NCBI GenBank assembly: GCA_023630585.1
Contig: CM042562.1
Span: 8,201,684 to 8,265,683, forward strand
Length of the DNA: 64,000 nucleotides
Source of the DNA: Cranoglanis bouderius
Taxonomy: Eukaryota; Chordata; Actinopteri; Siluriformes; Cranoglanididae
Direction of reading: 5' to 3'
Shown here: one piece after another, positions 13,091-25,414 of the stretch
Layout: every line of letters begins with the position of its first letter
How positions within the stretch are numbered: the stretch's first letter is position 1
The notes under the pieces: generated by a model
The model's database searches: none
What the model was told of the DNA's origin: nothing
What the model saw: only the letters and a program-made list of their open reading frames with translations
Made by a program: the position numbers and the translations under genes

Positions 13091-14615
13091 GTAGATGCAT
13101 TTTTTAAAATTCAATTTTCTTTTATTATTTTTATTTATTATAGAGATCTGATGAAGAAAAGTCAGGTGCACAGGTTGAAAAGATAATTAGATTAATATGC
13201 AACTCTCATTCATTAAATAAATGTGTTTAATATGCAGAATTGCAATCATGCTAAGCTCCTGATCCCTACATGAGATGTCCTTGTTATGGTGCACCTGGCT
13301 GCATGTAATAAGGCACCCCCCAAGATGAATCTGACATCCTTGAAGAAAAGTAGAGAGATTTAATGAGCACAAGAAGAATCAGAGTAGGAGAGTTTGGTGT
13401 TTGAGTTAATGGCTGGTACATGCCAATCCCCATTATAATGCCATGGTTGAATTTATGGGAGTGACTGAGGAAAAACTGCTAAGCCATGATATACCAGGGC
13501 CTTAGTCTCCCTCCCAATCAGCATCCTCTCTCTCCCCACACTTGAGACTCAGGCGTGGGAAGATAAGTCATCATAATTAACCCAGGCCTGCTGAGGATTG
13601 GGAGGCTAAGATTAAGAGGGAAGTGGAGTTGTTTTCCCTGCTCATTATCCATCTACTAACACCTTTGATACAGTAAAATGAAGCTTGGGTGTAAATTGAG
13701 GAACTGGGAAATTGGAAGAGTAGGTGGTGTTGGTATGCAGGCTTGGAAGAAGAAATGTAATGCATGCATTCATAATGAAGTTACAGTACATAGTGGGTTT
13801 CTGCATGGTATTCACTAAATTAGTAGAGTAATGAATGAGGAACATTGCATGAATAAGCAATATTCTGTCTTGAAATAATGGTAAATATAGGAATGTGTAT
13901 GAAAACCATATTTGTTCTTTAGTGCTCTTTAGTGTTTAATAGCCTTGCTTCTCAATTAACCAAATGGTATAGAATTACCAACATGACCTCATAGGAAATT
14001 ATAACAAAGTGATGTTAGATTGGATTTGATTTCATATGAATGGAATCATAAGAAGACCTACAAATGATAACCCTAAACAAATATAACATTGGTCAAAGCA
14101 GTATTTTAATTCACATAATTATTTAATTTTAATGCTTGCAAATGTATCACAGACTAACATATCTATCAATTACAATCTTATTCTTTTAAAACAGGGCTTT
14201 AGAAAGTATTAGCTAAGTTCTGTTGGCTTAATATGTAATTTGAAAAAGAAATTAACCCAGTTATTCTGCCAACCAGTGGCCACCATTCAGGGACATTTCA
14301 TTACACTTCCAGCATGACACAATCTTGTCCATAGAGAACATACAGAGTGCACAAAGAGGCCTTGAAATCCTGGCACTAAATGCTTTCACATTCAGCATAG
14401 TATGAGTCCAGATGGATTGGAAAGCCTGGCTGGTCTTTTAGCTTGTGACTGAATGGAAAGGCCTCAGGGGTGTCTGCCCCAAACAGTGCTCTAAGCTTCT
14501 CTGAGTGCTCTAATGAGGATCACCTCAGCCATGCCACATCTCCAACCCACAGAGAAAGGACATAGAAAATAATGACATTCCTCTTTTTGGCATGTCAGCT
14601 ACAAAGGTGGAAGAA
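13091..14615. other. Non-coding stretch, no gene seen
   Basis: Moderately AT-rich sequence without recognisable coding segments, terminal repeats or pol III boxes. Confidence 0.5.
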
Positions 14616-14912
14616 ATCCCTTCATTTGTTCATTTATTTGTTCATCTTCAGTAACTACTTTATCATGGTCAGTGTCATGCTGAATCCTGGAAACACTGGG
14701 CATGAATGGGATGTGCATACCATTTACACACACATTCATACATGCAGTTTAGCACAGCCAGTCTACCTACATGCATGTTTTTGGGAGGTGGAAAGAAAGC
14801 AGCAAACCTGGAGGAAACTCAAACAGACATGTCTCCTCATAGGAAACTCCTCACAGACAGTAGTCTGACCTCAGGATCGAACCAGGGATCCTGGAGCTGC
14901 GAGGCGGAAATG
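14616..14912 (-). repeat. tRNA-derived SINE (minus orientation)
   Basis: Read on the minus strand it has a tRNA-like head with a B-box (GGTTCGATCCTGAGG, plus 14871-14885), then the conserved body with AAAACATGCATGTAGGTAGA (plus about 14767-14786) and a LINE-like tail. The same family recurs at 15027-15267, 35715-36025, 38653-38880, 41775-42034 and 59494-59641. It resembles SINEs reported from catfish, but I cannot confirm the family name. Confidence 0.75.
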
Positions 14913-15026
14913 CTCTTCTTATTCGTTTTAAATCAAATGAATTATAGTCATGTCACCTTCATTTATTCGTATTTGTGTAAATTTCTAATGAAATCAGCTA
15001 ATTGTACAGTATATAAAAAATTCTAA

Positions 15027-15267
15027 TTCGTTCATCTTGTAGTGGTGATCCTGGGAATATGGGGCAAGAGGCAGGGGTACACCCTGGATGGGAATCCAGT
15101 CTCTCACAGGGCATGACACACACATTCACACCTGGGGCAGTTCCAGATTTTGGACAGTGGGACTATCAGGAGGAAACCCACATAGACAGTAAACCAAGCT
15201 CAAGATCGAACCAAGGACTGTGGAGCTATGAGGCAGCAACACTACCCACTGTGCCACCCCCTAAAAG
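15027..15267 (-). repeat. tRNA-derived SINE (minus orientation), second copy
   Basis: Same family as 14616-14912, only about 110 bp away and in the same orientation. It keeps the GGGGTGGCACAGTGGGTAG head (plus 15249-15267), the GGTTCGATCTTGAGC B-box, and the CATCCAGGGTGTACCCCTGCC body. The central part is partly deleted relative to 14616-14912. Confidence 0.75.
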
Positions 15268-16158
15268 ATTCTTTTCAATAGAATTAGAGTGCACTATTAT
15301 GTCTGACACAGTTTAGATAATGAATATTGATGATTGCCAAACTTCAACCAAACTCATTTGTGTTTGAATAAAGGGAAACAGATGAATGAGGCACAGCACA
15401 TCTCAGGAAAACCCAGGCTCCAGCTGAGTGAATTAATTTCCTCATTGCAAGCTGGCAAATACTGCATAAATCCAGGGCCTATATGAGATCTGGCCTTGTA
15501 AAAAATGAATATATAAATCCAGATACTGCTCTGAAGCACCACTGCAAGGCAAATTTGTGTGAAAGACTCTTTCTCCTTCTCTGCCTTTCTTTTTCATTCC
15601 CTTATTCAACCTGTACTATGTGAGCTTACTCTTTCTCACCTTGTCTTGTCTTTTTCCTCGCTCTCGTCCAGTCTTCCCACCCCCCATGTCTTTCTTTCTA
15701 TTTGTCTCCATTCCTGGGACCTGCTGCTAGCTTCTAGCTCACCTTTAAAGAGCGACAGAAGATAAAAGATTAGTGTGCACAATTTAGACCAGAGGTGACA
15801 TGATAGAGTGCTCTGCAAAGTGTTCGTGCTGCCTTGTGGGATATGCTGCTCTCCTTGGAGAGGTTCAGTGCAAATGCCAAACACAGTCCAGCTCTCTGCA
15901 CCACACATCTGAGGCTGGTAAAATCTAAAAGAAGTAGACTTCATATATGATGAGATAAAAAGATTCTCTCAAAGGTACAGATCTTGTGGGATCACAATAT
16001 GAACTTTAATATGTCAGGTAACCTATTTTCTATAAGAAAAATTGTGGCTGTGTACTTCTTGTTTTTAAAACAAGTAATTAGGAGTTGTAGATCTAAGAAA
16101 CAAAATATTAAATGACAAATATCTGCTCCTATTGCTACATTTGTTCTTTATCTGTCTG

Positions 16159-16189
<31 letters not shown>

Positions 16190-17801
16190 CAACAACAACA
16201 AAAAAACAAAACAAAGAAAACAGGCTGTCTGGCACTTCTGAGTCTGAGCTTAGTTCAGTGTTCTCATACCAACTTTCTGTCTGCTACTCTTAGAAGAGCA
16301 CATAATTTGTGTGTGCTAAATAATTAAACACACTGTATGTTAGATTGCCTCTTATGAAACAAGGTGTGATAGATGTTATTTGGTCTATATATGAGGTATT
16401 ACAGGTCACATAAACATAAATGAGGCATGTGAATAAAAATAGAAATGGAACTTACATTTCATGGGGCCTGGTTATATATCATATAAAGCCTAGATTAAGA
16501 ATATCCACTGGCTCAAAGCTAAACAAACAAACAAAAAAACATCACCACAATGCTGCTGCACATGAACTGGTTGTCTTTAGCAGTTTAATTAATATGAATC
16601 TACATAAAAAATTGGCTTCTCATGTCACATCTATGTTTCCAATCATATTTTGAGCCCTAGCTATATTCCGAATATAACCCCATACAGATCCCCTCAGGCT
16701 AGCACAGAAAAAAATACAGCTGATCTTTTTCCTGTGCCTCATCACTGTATGAACCCACATAGATCATGCATATTTCCTGATTCACCTGTAGTGTGCCAGC
16801 CCATTGTGGAGGAAATGTCAGCACAATGAAACCTGCACTCTGCTTTCTTCATGCTACCAAATCCATTCATATTATGTCCTCAATTTCCCAAGAAGCCTTG
16901 GGTCTTTCTGTGCATAAGAAAACAATACATTTCATTCTTTATGCTGTAGATCAACAAAGCCAGTGATGAAAGCCTGATGTTTCAGCTTATTATTTATATT
17001 CAGCAAATGTAGAATGGGAAAAATATCTTTATTTTAATAATAATTCATTTTTAAAATGACGCGAAACTATTTTCAAGTTATATGATAGGGTACTTTATTT
17101 CAGCGCAAAGAAATAGACATAAAGATGATTCAAGATCTGACTTTACAACTATAGAACATTTATGTAGTTTCTTGTAAAACCGTTGTCTGAAATCAAAAGC
17201 AAAGCCTGCAGAGTAGTAAGGACATGTCAATATATTATGTTATTCACATGGCATTCCCTGTGGTACTCAATGCAGGGAACAGAATGTGGCTGTCATTGCT
17301 GAGAAGACATACCTGTTTGAATATTTGTACTGATATGATGAGTGGCTGGACTATGTGATCTCTGTTTGCAGTGTATCATCACACCTTTTGATGGCCTTCT
17401 TCAGCTTGTCATAATCCTAGTAGCATCCACAATTCTGTTGACTGCCAAATTAATCTTGATAGCATAAATGCTAATCCGTGATTGTCACCTATATGTATAG
17501 AGAACTAGTTTTTAGTGTAGACGACTGTTTGGGTGAGGTAAGCATGAGCAGCATCAGAACTGAGAGAGGCATATTCTTTTTATGACTCATATAGATGTTC
17601 CATTTATCCAACACATCTGAGAAAGTATGTGTGGAATAAAAAGCGGTTACTGCAGGGGCTCCTATATAGGGAGCAGTCTAATATATGACAAATATTTGCA
17701 CACCTGACCATCACACCTGTATGAGCTTGTTAGGCATCCTTTTCCAAAATCAAGGGCATTATCAGCCCTTGTTAATGACCCCCCCAAACCCCCCACCCCC
17801 C

Positions 17802-17802
<1 letters not shown>
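15268..17802. other. Non-coding stretch, no gene seen
   Basis: Contains an (AAAAC)n-like run at 16160-16215. Open frames at 15559-15944 overlap on opposite strands and show no domain. Confidence 0.5.

Positions 17803-17886
<84 letters not shown>
17803..17886. repeat. (CA)n microsatellite
   Basis: About 42 CA copies, preceded by a C-rich run. Several open frames on both strands are artefacts of this repeat. Confidence 0.98.
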
Positions 17887-17888
<2 letters not shown>

Positions 17889-20229
17889 TTTGGAATCTTC
17901 TGTACTTCCACAATTTGCCTTCCACACCCTCCTTCTCTTACTCTCACACTTGCCTTGCTTTATTTGAGCCCACTTTGACTTGCATGCTGTATAGGGTGGA
18001 TAAACAAGAAACAGTGAAATATTTGCTGTATAATTTTGAATAGAACAACATACAGTATAAGGACCAAACTGGAAGCTGTTACAGTCTATGTTGCCAGGCT
18101 GACTTGGCTGATGCTTTTCGATTGCACTGCCAACAAATGAGAACTGCATGATATTTATTTAAAGCACAGTGCTAAGAGAAAGTGCTGATGGGAATCAAGT
18201 GCACTAACTACTTCTGATTCTTCCAAGAGCAATAAGAGCAATAAGAAAAAGAGGAGCAAACAAGCAACTACACAGGAAGAAGAGAGATAAACAGCTGTAG
18301 AGTCATGCAATGTCATACAACTAGTGTAGTGTAGTGATGGGATTTATGAGGTGAAGGTGAGTGATTTTTGCTGCTGGGAGTACTGAGATGAGATTTTAAT
18401 TGGCCATTTTATTGAGTGTTTCTCTGAGTTGCCGTTTTGACCAGTGACATTGTGTTCATCAGCCACAGTGTGAACAGAAATTAGGATATATACAATGTAA
18501 GGACAAAGTAGAAAATACAGAATTGTATTACTATGTAGATTACATAAAATTCCACTCCTATTCTCTTCATAATGGATGATGAGCCTCGAAGATCTGGCCT
18601 TTCTCCTGAACTTTAAATCCATACAACACCTGTGGGACAATTTAAATCCCAAAATTAGGAGATTATCTGATCCTCATGTCAATAATGGTGTCAATAATGT
18701 CATACAGTACATTCCCAAACTGTTAATAAATTTATAATAAATTTAATAAACTGTAAATTGTAGCATGATACATTGTACATGTATGTGATGAGTGAATGTC
18801 ACTGATGCTCCTTATGTATAAAATAGAACAAAACAAAACATATAGGCACATATTCTTTTTCTTATTCTCCCAAGAAGAAGAAGAAGAAGAAGAAGAAGAA
18901 GAAGAAGAAGAAGAGGAAACAAGCAAATTATAACTTTAGTAGTTTGTTATTATAATCATTCAGTAAAGATTGTAGAGAGGCGTGACATTAACTTTAAACT
19001 TAACAACATTTTTGATAAAAAATTCTGTTAATCATATGCACAATCTTGCAGCCTATACGCTATGTCATTTGCTTAATTTCATATCTCCCCATAGATGCTG
19101 AGGTTCCAGCTCATGATTTTCATTTAAAGAGCAACCAGTATGGTGCATATTATATGACCATATGAGATGAAAAATTCTTAGCTGTGTCCATTCCAATCCA
19201 TTTGAATTAATGGAGAAAATTGGGTAGGGGGATGTAGGAGGTTATGTGCGGGGGAAGATAATCACTACTCTGCATTTCCACTGATGTGAATGCATTGATA
19301 TGGGTGATCTATCATTGGTGGCTGGTGATTAAAGGAATGGGCCAATGAAAAATGCAATTTACACACATTTTCCTCATGGCACCCCTAAAAGTAAGTTTTC
19401 ATGTAGATCTTATATATACACAAGTGCAGTGACTCATCCATAATTAATGGAAGGAGAAATGAAATATTTTCTGGAATGTAAAAATTGGAGTTATAAGCTG
19501 ACCACTTTTACAGAAAGTGGTCAATTAATTTTTGTCTAGAGAGGCACTGCCACCTTAAAAGATTATTATTATTTTTTTTGTTGTATTTTTCGACAGATGT
19601 CCAGATGGAACAAAACCTCATCACTTTTAAAAAGCTCAAAATTCACACTGATGCAAAATGATCCTACATATTTAGTTTCCTATGCATTCCATAATCACCA
19701 GATCAATAATGCTACTTTAGATCTGGCCTATTTTTAATTTTTTTTCTAAAATTTAATACAGCACATGTAGGACACTCTGGATCCCAACATAGTCAATGGC
19801 CATAGATTTCATCAAAGCTTCTGCACATCAACACACCTGCACATTCAGTGAATAATTTGGTAGGCTATTTACAAAATAGGCACTAAGCTGTGTTAAGCTG
19901 TCATAAGCTCTCAACACCCCAGGAAGGCCAATTCCCAGAATCCCTCATCCTCACCAATTCCACTTCTCTGATCTCTGCCAGTTACATGTGGACAAGTTTA
20001 TTGATCTTCTGATTAGACTAATCTAGTTCTCATTATCTCTTTTCATAAATACACTTTATTTTCTTTCATTATTTGCTGGGTCTTCTTTGCATTTCAAAGC
20101 CTTTTCCCCTTGTCTCCTGGTTACTACTTCAGTGCTTGATTTTTATTTATTGATTTATTTTTTTGCCTTTGGATTGTCCTTTTGCTCTGTCGTTTGATGT
20201 GCTTGCTAGTAATGGTTTAAATGGACTGG
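17887..20229. other. Non-coding stretch with (AAG)n and one dispersed repeat
   Basis: (AAG)n occupies 18872-18915. 19071-19320 is related to 23597-23800 (shared CATATCT, GTTCCAGCTCATGA, CAGTATGGT.CATATTAT, TGTGTCCATT..AATCCATTT words). No gene was recognised. Confidence 0.5.
19071..19320. repeat. Unclassified dispersed repeat, copy 1
   Basis: Shares an ordered series of words with 23597-23800, including GTTCCAGCTCATGA, CAGTATGGTGCATATTAT and TGAAAAATTCTTAG, then TTTCCACTGATGTGAATGC. No terminal repeats, pol III boxes or coding potential are visible. The class is unknown. Confidence 0.55.
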
Positions 20230-20499
20230 AGCACTTGTCAAGATAGAAGGAAAATGGATGGCGCAAAATACTGTCAAATTCTTGAAGAAAATCTGCTGCC
20301 CTCTACCAGAAAGTTGTCAATGGGAAGAAGGTTTACCTTCCAACATGACAATGGCCTAAAGCACACAGCAAAACTGACCACACAGTGGTTGAAGGAGAAA
20401 AAGGTGAATGTCCTGGCATGGCCTAGTCAGAGCCCAGACTTAAACCACATTGAAAATCTGTGGAATGACTTGAAGACTGCAGTCAACTGTAACGTCTGA
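20230..20499 (+). pseudogene. Tc1 transposase C-terminal fragment
   Basis: The fragment keeps QHDNGLKHTAKLTTQWL and SQSPDLNHIENLWNDLK, the conserved end of the Tc1 DDE domain carrying the last catalytic acidic residue. Proline is replaced by His in the DLNPIE motif. N-terminal domains are absent, and the frame runs into the inserted element at 20488. Not functional. Confidence 0.9.
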
Positions 20500-20645
20500 A
20501 CGTATCAAACTGATTTCTGAATCAGCCTGGACTTAACAAAGAAGTTTCTCTGTTTCCTTGAGCTGTGAATCCTTATCAGTAATCCCCCTCTGGTGTCTGA
20601 CCAGATGCCATCGGAATGCTACAGGGGACACGACCCCCCTCTTCA

Positions 20646-20701
<56 letters not shown>

Positions 20702-21617
20702 GCTTACCTACACGCGCACACGCGCACACACCCGCGCACACACATAAAGCTTACCTACACGCGCATGCGTGCGCACACACACGCGCACACACACACAATG
20801 GAAGAATCTCTTTTGAATGTAACATGTAATTATATGTAATTATTCGATGTCCAAATAGTGTGATGTTTTCCTATTTGCATATATTGTGTGTTTATGTAAC
20901 CTAACTATAATGATTTTAAATTTTAGTTTAGATTTTAATTTAGGATATTATTTTAAATGACTGTAACCATGTTTTACCTGTAATATTCTTTATAAGTCCA
21001 TCGAATTTGGTATGTAGTTAATCGTCTCGAGATACCCTGATCGATTATGCATATCACATTACAATGGGATACATTATTTCATGCTTTTCCTTAATTTCAT
21101 ATGCAATACAGTTTAAACCGGCTCCTCCCAGGACATGCAAATTCAGGTCTGAGACCAGACAAAGAGAGTTCTTCCCGCCAACAAATCCAACTTTCTGATT
21201 GGCCAATAGCCCAAAGAGGCGTGTGCGTTGGTGTTGTCTTTAAAACAACAACACGCATTCAAACTTCACACACTTTTACTTATACAACTTTTAACTTCTA
21301 CACTCTTTCCGGTTTCCCTCCCCCGGGGCATGTGGGCACTCTCCCTCTCTCCCGGACGAGATGCAACCGCCTCACGGCCCACGCCTTTTCAAACAGCACG
21401 ACGAACCAGCGAACTCGACACGACCTCGCGCGAACTTTCAAAACTACATATTTGATTTACTACATATTCTGGTAGATAATGTGGGCACGCTTTAAAACTC
21501 GTCTCCTTTAAAAAGGTGCTTTGAATCCAAGTCTGTGCTTCTGTTTCATTTTTCATGTTTAAAGCTGATTAATTACATTATTCTGGTGGAAAAGAATGCG
21601 AACAATGATTCATTACA
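20488..21617 (+). mobile_element. Unclassified TGTAAC...TTACA element (solo-LTR-like), copy 1
   Basis: This unit begins TGTAACGTCTGA and ends ATTACA, giving LTR-like TG...CA ends. It is inserted in Tc1. The flanks CAAC (left) and CCAC (right), compared with the uninterrupted GTCCACAAAC, suggest a 4-bp CCAC target duplication with one later change. It contains a (CA)n block, then a conserved segment with ATGCAAAT and ATTGGCCAAT (see 31838-33262 and 59642-60382). No protein is encoded. Solo LTR of an unknown retroelement or endogenous retrovirus is my best reading. Confidence 0.6.
20646..20797. repeat. (CA)n with CG-rich (CACGCG) extension
   Basis: A pure CA run to 20698 is followed by two imperfect copies of an AAGCTTACCTACACGCGCA unit. 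Alternating purine-pyrimidine with CG steps gives Z-DNA potential. Confidence 0.9.
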
Positions 21618-22738
21618 CCACAAACAGTCACCATCAAATTGAACTGAACTTGAGCAGTTCTGCAAAGAAGAGTGGGCAAATATTGCAAAGTCTAGATGTG
21701 CAAAGTTAGTAGAGACATATCCCAACAGACTAAAGGCTGTAATTAAAAAATTAAGGCAAATTAAAGCAAGTGGGTGATCCTTTTTCCAACTCAGTGATTC
21801 TGTTTTTTAATTTTTTAATTTCTTTTCTGACATGTTGGTGTTATGTCTTTCACTTGGATGTTATAAGTTGCACTGAGTAAATACAGCTGGATAAAACAAA
21901 AAATGTGTCTGTCTTCATTTCAGGCTGAAAAGCAACAAAATGTGATTATTTTAAAGGGGGGTGATTCTTTTCTATACCCACTGTATATTTATGTTCATTG
22001 TCCCATTGTTTCATTTGTTGTTTCTAAAATGTATTTTCATGGTTGTTCCTAACACCGGGTTATTTTCTCTCTACTATCTCTATTATCTATTTTCCCTAAT
22101 AAACCAGAACTAATTATCTTTATATCAAACCAATCAGGGGTGCTTTCTCATTTCCGCATCTCCAAAGAGGAAACAGAGAACATTTACAACTAATTGTTTA
22201 GCTTGTAATGATTTCTTTGATGGTTCAAAAACTGTTCTGCAAATATGTCACACTTGCACATTGCCTTTAGATATATTTAACACCGCAATCAGAAGAGAGA
22301 GAACATAATTGCATGATGGCCTGTTATTTACATATTTCTTTAAATACATTTTATACACTTGTATAAATGAACTACATGGTATGACATTTTCTCACTTTAT
22401 ATTTATATTTTATTTTCATATTGTTAGGTTCCCGCTCCCTCGCTCTCGCGGAGAAGCTAGCGAGTGGCATACTTCCGCATTCCACTGCGCGCATTACAGG
22501 GCTATTCAAAAAAACCCTCTGGACTGTCATTCACGAACTCACGTTTTGTTTACCTCTGCCATGTGCGTTTATGTTTTCGTTCACGTCATGTCTCCGCCTC
22601 CTGTGTTTCCCCATGTGCTCGTGTTTTGGTTTGTGTCATGTCTCCGCCTCCTTAATTCTTATTGGTTCATGTTCGTCTCATTCATGCTGTGTAATGATTG
22701 GTTTCAGGTGTTATTGATTGTGCATGAGCTTCTGTATG

Positions 22739-22773
22739 TTTAAATACGCCGCTCCGTTTCCGCGCGGAGTATT
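22739..22773 (+). promoter_or_regulatory. LTR core promoter and predicted transcript 5' end
   Basis: TATA-like TTTAAATA at 22739 is followed about 25 bp later by GCGGAGTATT (22764-22773). The same arrangement appears in element A's 3' LTR. The decamer is the reverse complement of the motif after the 5' LTR in elements A and B. Confidence 0.6.
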
Positions 22774-22806
22774 AGATTTAGTTTAAACTTAACCTGGATA
22801 TATCCG

Positions 22807-22970
22807 TAGCTCTTAGTCCGTGGTTCCCAAACCACCTCCTCGCCAGTCTTTTGTTTCCTTAGCTCTTTGTCCGTGGTTCCCAGACCACCTCCTAGCCTCG
22901 CGTATTTATCCCGTAGCTCGTTCTTCGTGGTTCCCAGACCACCTCCTAACCTCACGTGTTTTTTTCCCTG
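22807..22970 (+). repeat. Three tandem ~55-bp repeats inside the LTR
   Basis: Each unit contains TAGCTC...CGTGGTTCCCA.ACCACCTCC. Element A LTRs carry two such units. They lie downstream of the predicted start site, in the transcribed R/U5 part. Confidence 0.8.
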
Positions 22971-23149
22971 TGGTTTTTGGATTACTGCCTTTTGGATTAT
23001 TGTTACCCTTTTTGTGAACAGATTATGTTTGATGGTGTTTTGTGTGTTCGTTTATTTTTGAAATTCCTGTTCCCAATAAACTGACGTTTCCCCTGCGCTT
23101 GCATCCTGACTCCCTCGTTCTACTACACACCAAGTGTCGTAACACATAT

Positions 23150-25163
23150 TCATTCTTGAAACAAAACAGAATACAGTGGATGCAACTGAAAAGAGAAAAT
23201 AATACTGAAAGTGAGATTTTATTAATGAGAATATAAGTGCATATTTTGTTTTGTCTTCTTCCAGTTACTACTATTTACCAATAACAACAACCAAAGCAAC
23301 AATAAACAATAAAGCCCAATTTTGCTAGCTGGCTTTTTTGAAACACAAATCTATATTCACTGACTATCCTGTGCTGTCTGATTCACAGCTCTCTTTACAT
23401 AGACAATGTCCATCTACATGAAATGTCTGCATATGGTATATTGGTTATTTTTTTGCTTTTATTATTTATAAAACACACTTAAAAAAATTGTTTCACTTAA
23501 AAATATCGAACCTGTCCTTGTTACCTGAGCTCACATATTGCTAAATTGGACCTCAATTATCATGTTCAATGCCTAAAGTTACACAATATATGCCAGCTTA
23601 ATCTCATATCTTTCCATTTGTGCTTGAGTTCCAGCTCATGAATTTAATTGAAGGAGCTGCCAGTATGGTACATATTATTAGTCCATATGAGATTAAGAAA
23701 TGAAAAATTCTGAGGTGTGTCCATTTCAATCCATTTCAGAATGAGAGAATTTCCACTGAGATCAAATGCGCCGACATAGGTGCTTTATCACTCTGACTAC
23801 AAATTAACCTCTTTAAAGCTGCTAAATGTATATATTTTTTTTTTTTGGAATTTTGCCTTTGTTTGTAGAACGATACTATTGCAGGCTACTCATAGAATAA
23901 CATTTTTTGATTGACATCTTATCTACACATAACAGTCTGCATATACATCAAGATTTACAGCATTTAGTATATACCCTTATGCAGAGTGATTTACATGTGC
24001 TTTTTAGTTTCAGGTTTTTGGAACACCATAAAGCTAAATCCCTATAGAGTTAGGAAAGCCAAGAAAACAGTGTATGAGACATTTAAAAATTTTTTTTTAT
24101 TTATTTTGAAAACAACCAGGAGAAGTTAATTCCATGACCTGGATGGCAGTACAGAGATGAGTCTTGATGCATGCCTTACTTATATCTTGGGATGGGGGTT
24201 ACGTCAAGCCATACTAGGGTCTTGAAGGGAACATGGTACAGAGCAGGGTTTGATAAGTGTCTTCAGGTAATTGGGGACTGGGAGGCAAGTGTTTTAAATC
24301 TGATGCAGGCAGCTACAGGGAGCTAATTGAGGTAACACGACAATAGTGATGTGAGAGAATGTTCTGGCAAAAATGTGTTATTAATATACTATTGACATGC
24401 CAATTAATGTTAATGTTACTTTAAACAGGGGTTCTCAGGGGTTCCTTTTGCAGCCAATGACCCCATTAACTGTAAAATAAATTCCACAGACCCCCTTAGC
24501 AAATATTTATTAAAAAAAATTTAGTCCAATTATATATATAGCCAAAAATATCAAGTCATCATACAGTATAACACTTCCATGAGCTAGTAAAAAATCTTGA
24601 GCAATTCCTGGAACATATGCAGTAATTGACAGTAAAATAGAACATGTACAGTAGCTGAGTTTCTATACTGTTTCCATCTCAGAAGATACATCTTTTTTGT
24701 AAATACACATATCAAAGAGCTGGTCTGAGCCACCGCTGTGAATAGAGGTAAACTTTGAAACAGTTCTGGATCTCCTATGAGCACCATGACTCTGTTTATG
24801 GAACAGACCAGACATGGTAGCATGTGAACAATTCTGTGGTATACAAAACTATGCAGTTTATAATGCTAGAGGAAATTTATGGCTAGTCCTTTACAAAGTG
24901 GAATATTAAATTTTTTATTAAAAATAATTCATGTCTAGATCAATTAAGATATAATGACATATACAGAATGTTAGGAAACCTCTGGGGAGAACTTTTTTCC
25001 ATTGGTTTTGAACATGCAGAATGTAAATGATCATTTTTAAAAAAATAAATTTTGACACTAAGCAACCAGATTATAAGAGCCCAGCTTACTTCATTCTGAA
25101 AGTTACCTGTGATATTTATCGCTTTGTGTGTGCTTTAATAACCCAAGACCTTGTGGTTATAAA
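23150..25163. other. Non-coding stretch with one dispersed repeat
   Basis: 23597-23800 is the second copy of the unclassified repeat at 19071. The remainder is AT-rich, with no coding signal or clear element ends. Confidence 0.5.
23597..23800. repeat. Unclassified dispersed repeat, copy 2
   Basis: Ordered similarity to 19071-19320 in the same orientation: GTTCCAGCTCATGA, CAGTATGGTACATATTAT, TGTGTCCATTTCAATCCATT and TTTCCACTGA. Confidence 0.55.
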
Positions 25164-25353
25164 GTTCCCTATCAAAAGCTACTCTCGATGCTGCGCATCA
25201 AACACTAATGAGAACATTCTTTGTTCGACCGGTTGCGAAGTATGTGTGTCAAACACGCCAAGAATTTGGCCTAAATAACCTCGGTGAGTTACATCATTGA
25301 TAACGTGCACCTGCAGGTTATAAATAGACGTGAAACAGGCATACCTTCAGGTT
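25164..25353 (+). repeat. DIRS left inverted terminal repeat
   Basis: The core from 25197 to 25353 is the near-perfect inverse of 29979-30136. The outer 33 bp (25164-25196) has no match at the right end but is complementary to the internal region at 29826-29872. Confidence 0.9.
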
Positions 25354-25414
25354 TCTTTGTCTTCGAGACTGCTTTGTGTGTGTGTGTTGTCTTGATAAGT
25401 GGTAAATTATTCCA

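Larger units (their letters stand above)
20230..21983 (+). mobile_element. Tc1 transposon fragment, split by a nested LTR-like element
   Basis: Two pieces (20230-20487 and 21618-21983) form one 5'-truncated Tc1 copy. The first encodes the transposase C-terminus, and the second continues in register with the uninterrupted relative at 47318-48768 and ends in the terminal repeat CCACTG followed by TA. The interruption (20488-21617) falls inside a segment that reads continuously in the other copy. This proves the Tc1 copy is older than the inserted element. Confidence 0.85.
22422..23144 (+). mobile_element. Solo LTR, element A family
   Basis: The 723-bp unit begins TGTTAGG and ends GTAACA, flanked on both sides by CATAT (22417-22421 and 23145-23149), a perfect 5-bp target duplication. 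It matches the 3' LTR of element A (58410-59177) over its length, including GTGGCATACTTCCGCATTCC, a TTTAAATA TATA-like box (22739-22746), GCGGAGTATT about 25 bp later, and the CTGCGCTTGCATCCTGACTC end. No internal region remains. Confidence 0.9.

Noticed and set aside
12649..13107. 152-codon frame with Phe-Leu-Ser runs
   Set aside because: It is driven by (TTTC)n inside a MITE-like repeat; no domain or splice context.
17662..18149. Several open frames with long Cys-Val or His-Thr runs
   Set aside because: Artefacts of the (CA)n repeat; the same applies near 20558-20839, 46851-47152, 49553-49916 and 59724-59979.
24060..24380. Possible LINE or SINE segment (GGGTCTTGAAGGGAACATGG... GATGTGAGAGAATG)
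   Set aside because: It has the feel of a common fish repeat, but no terminal feature or coding block could be named; left unassigned.
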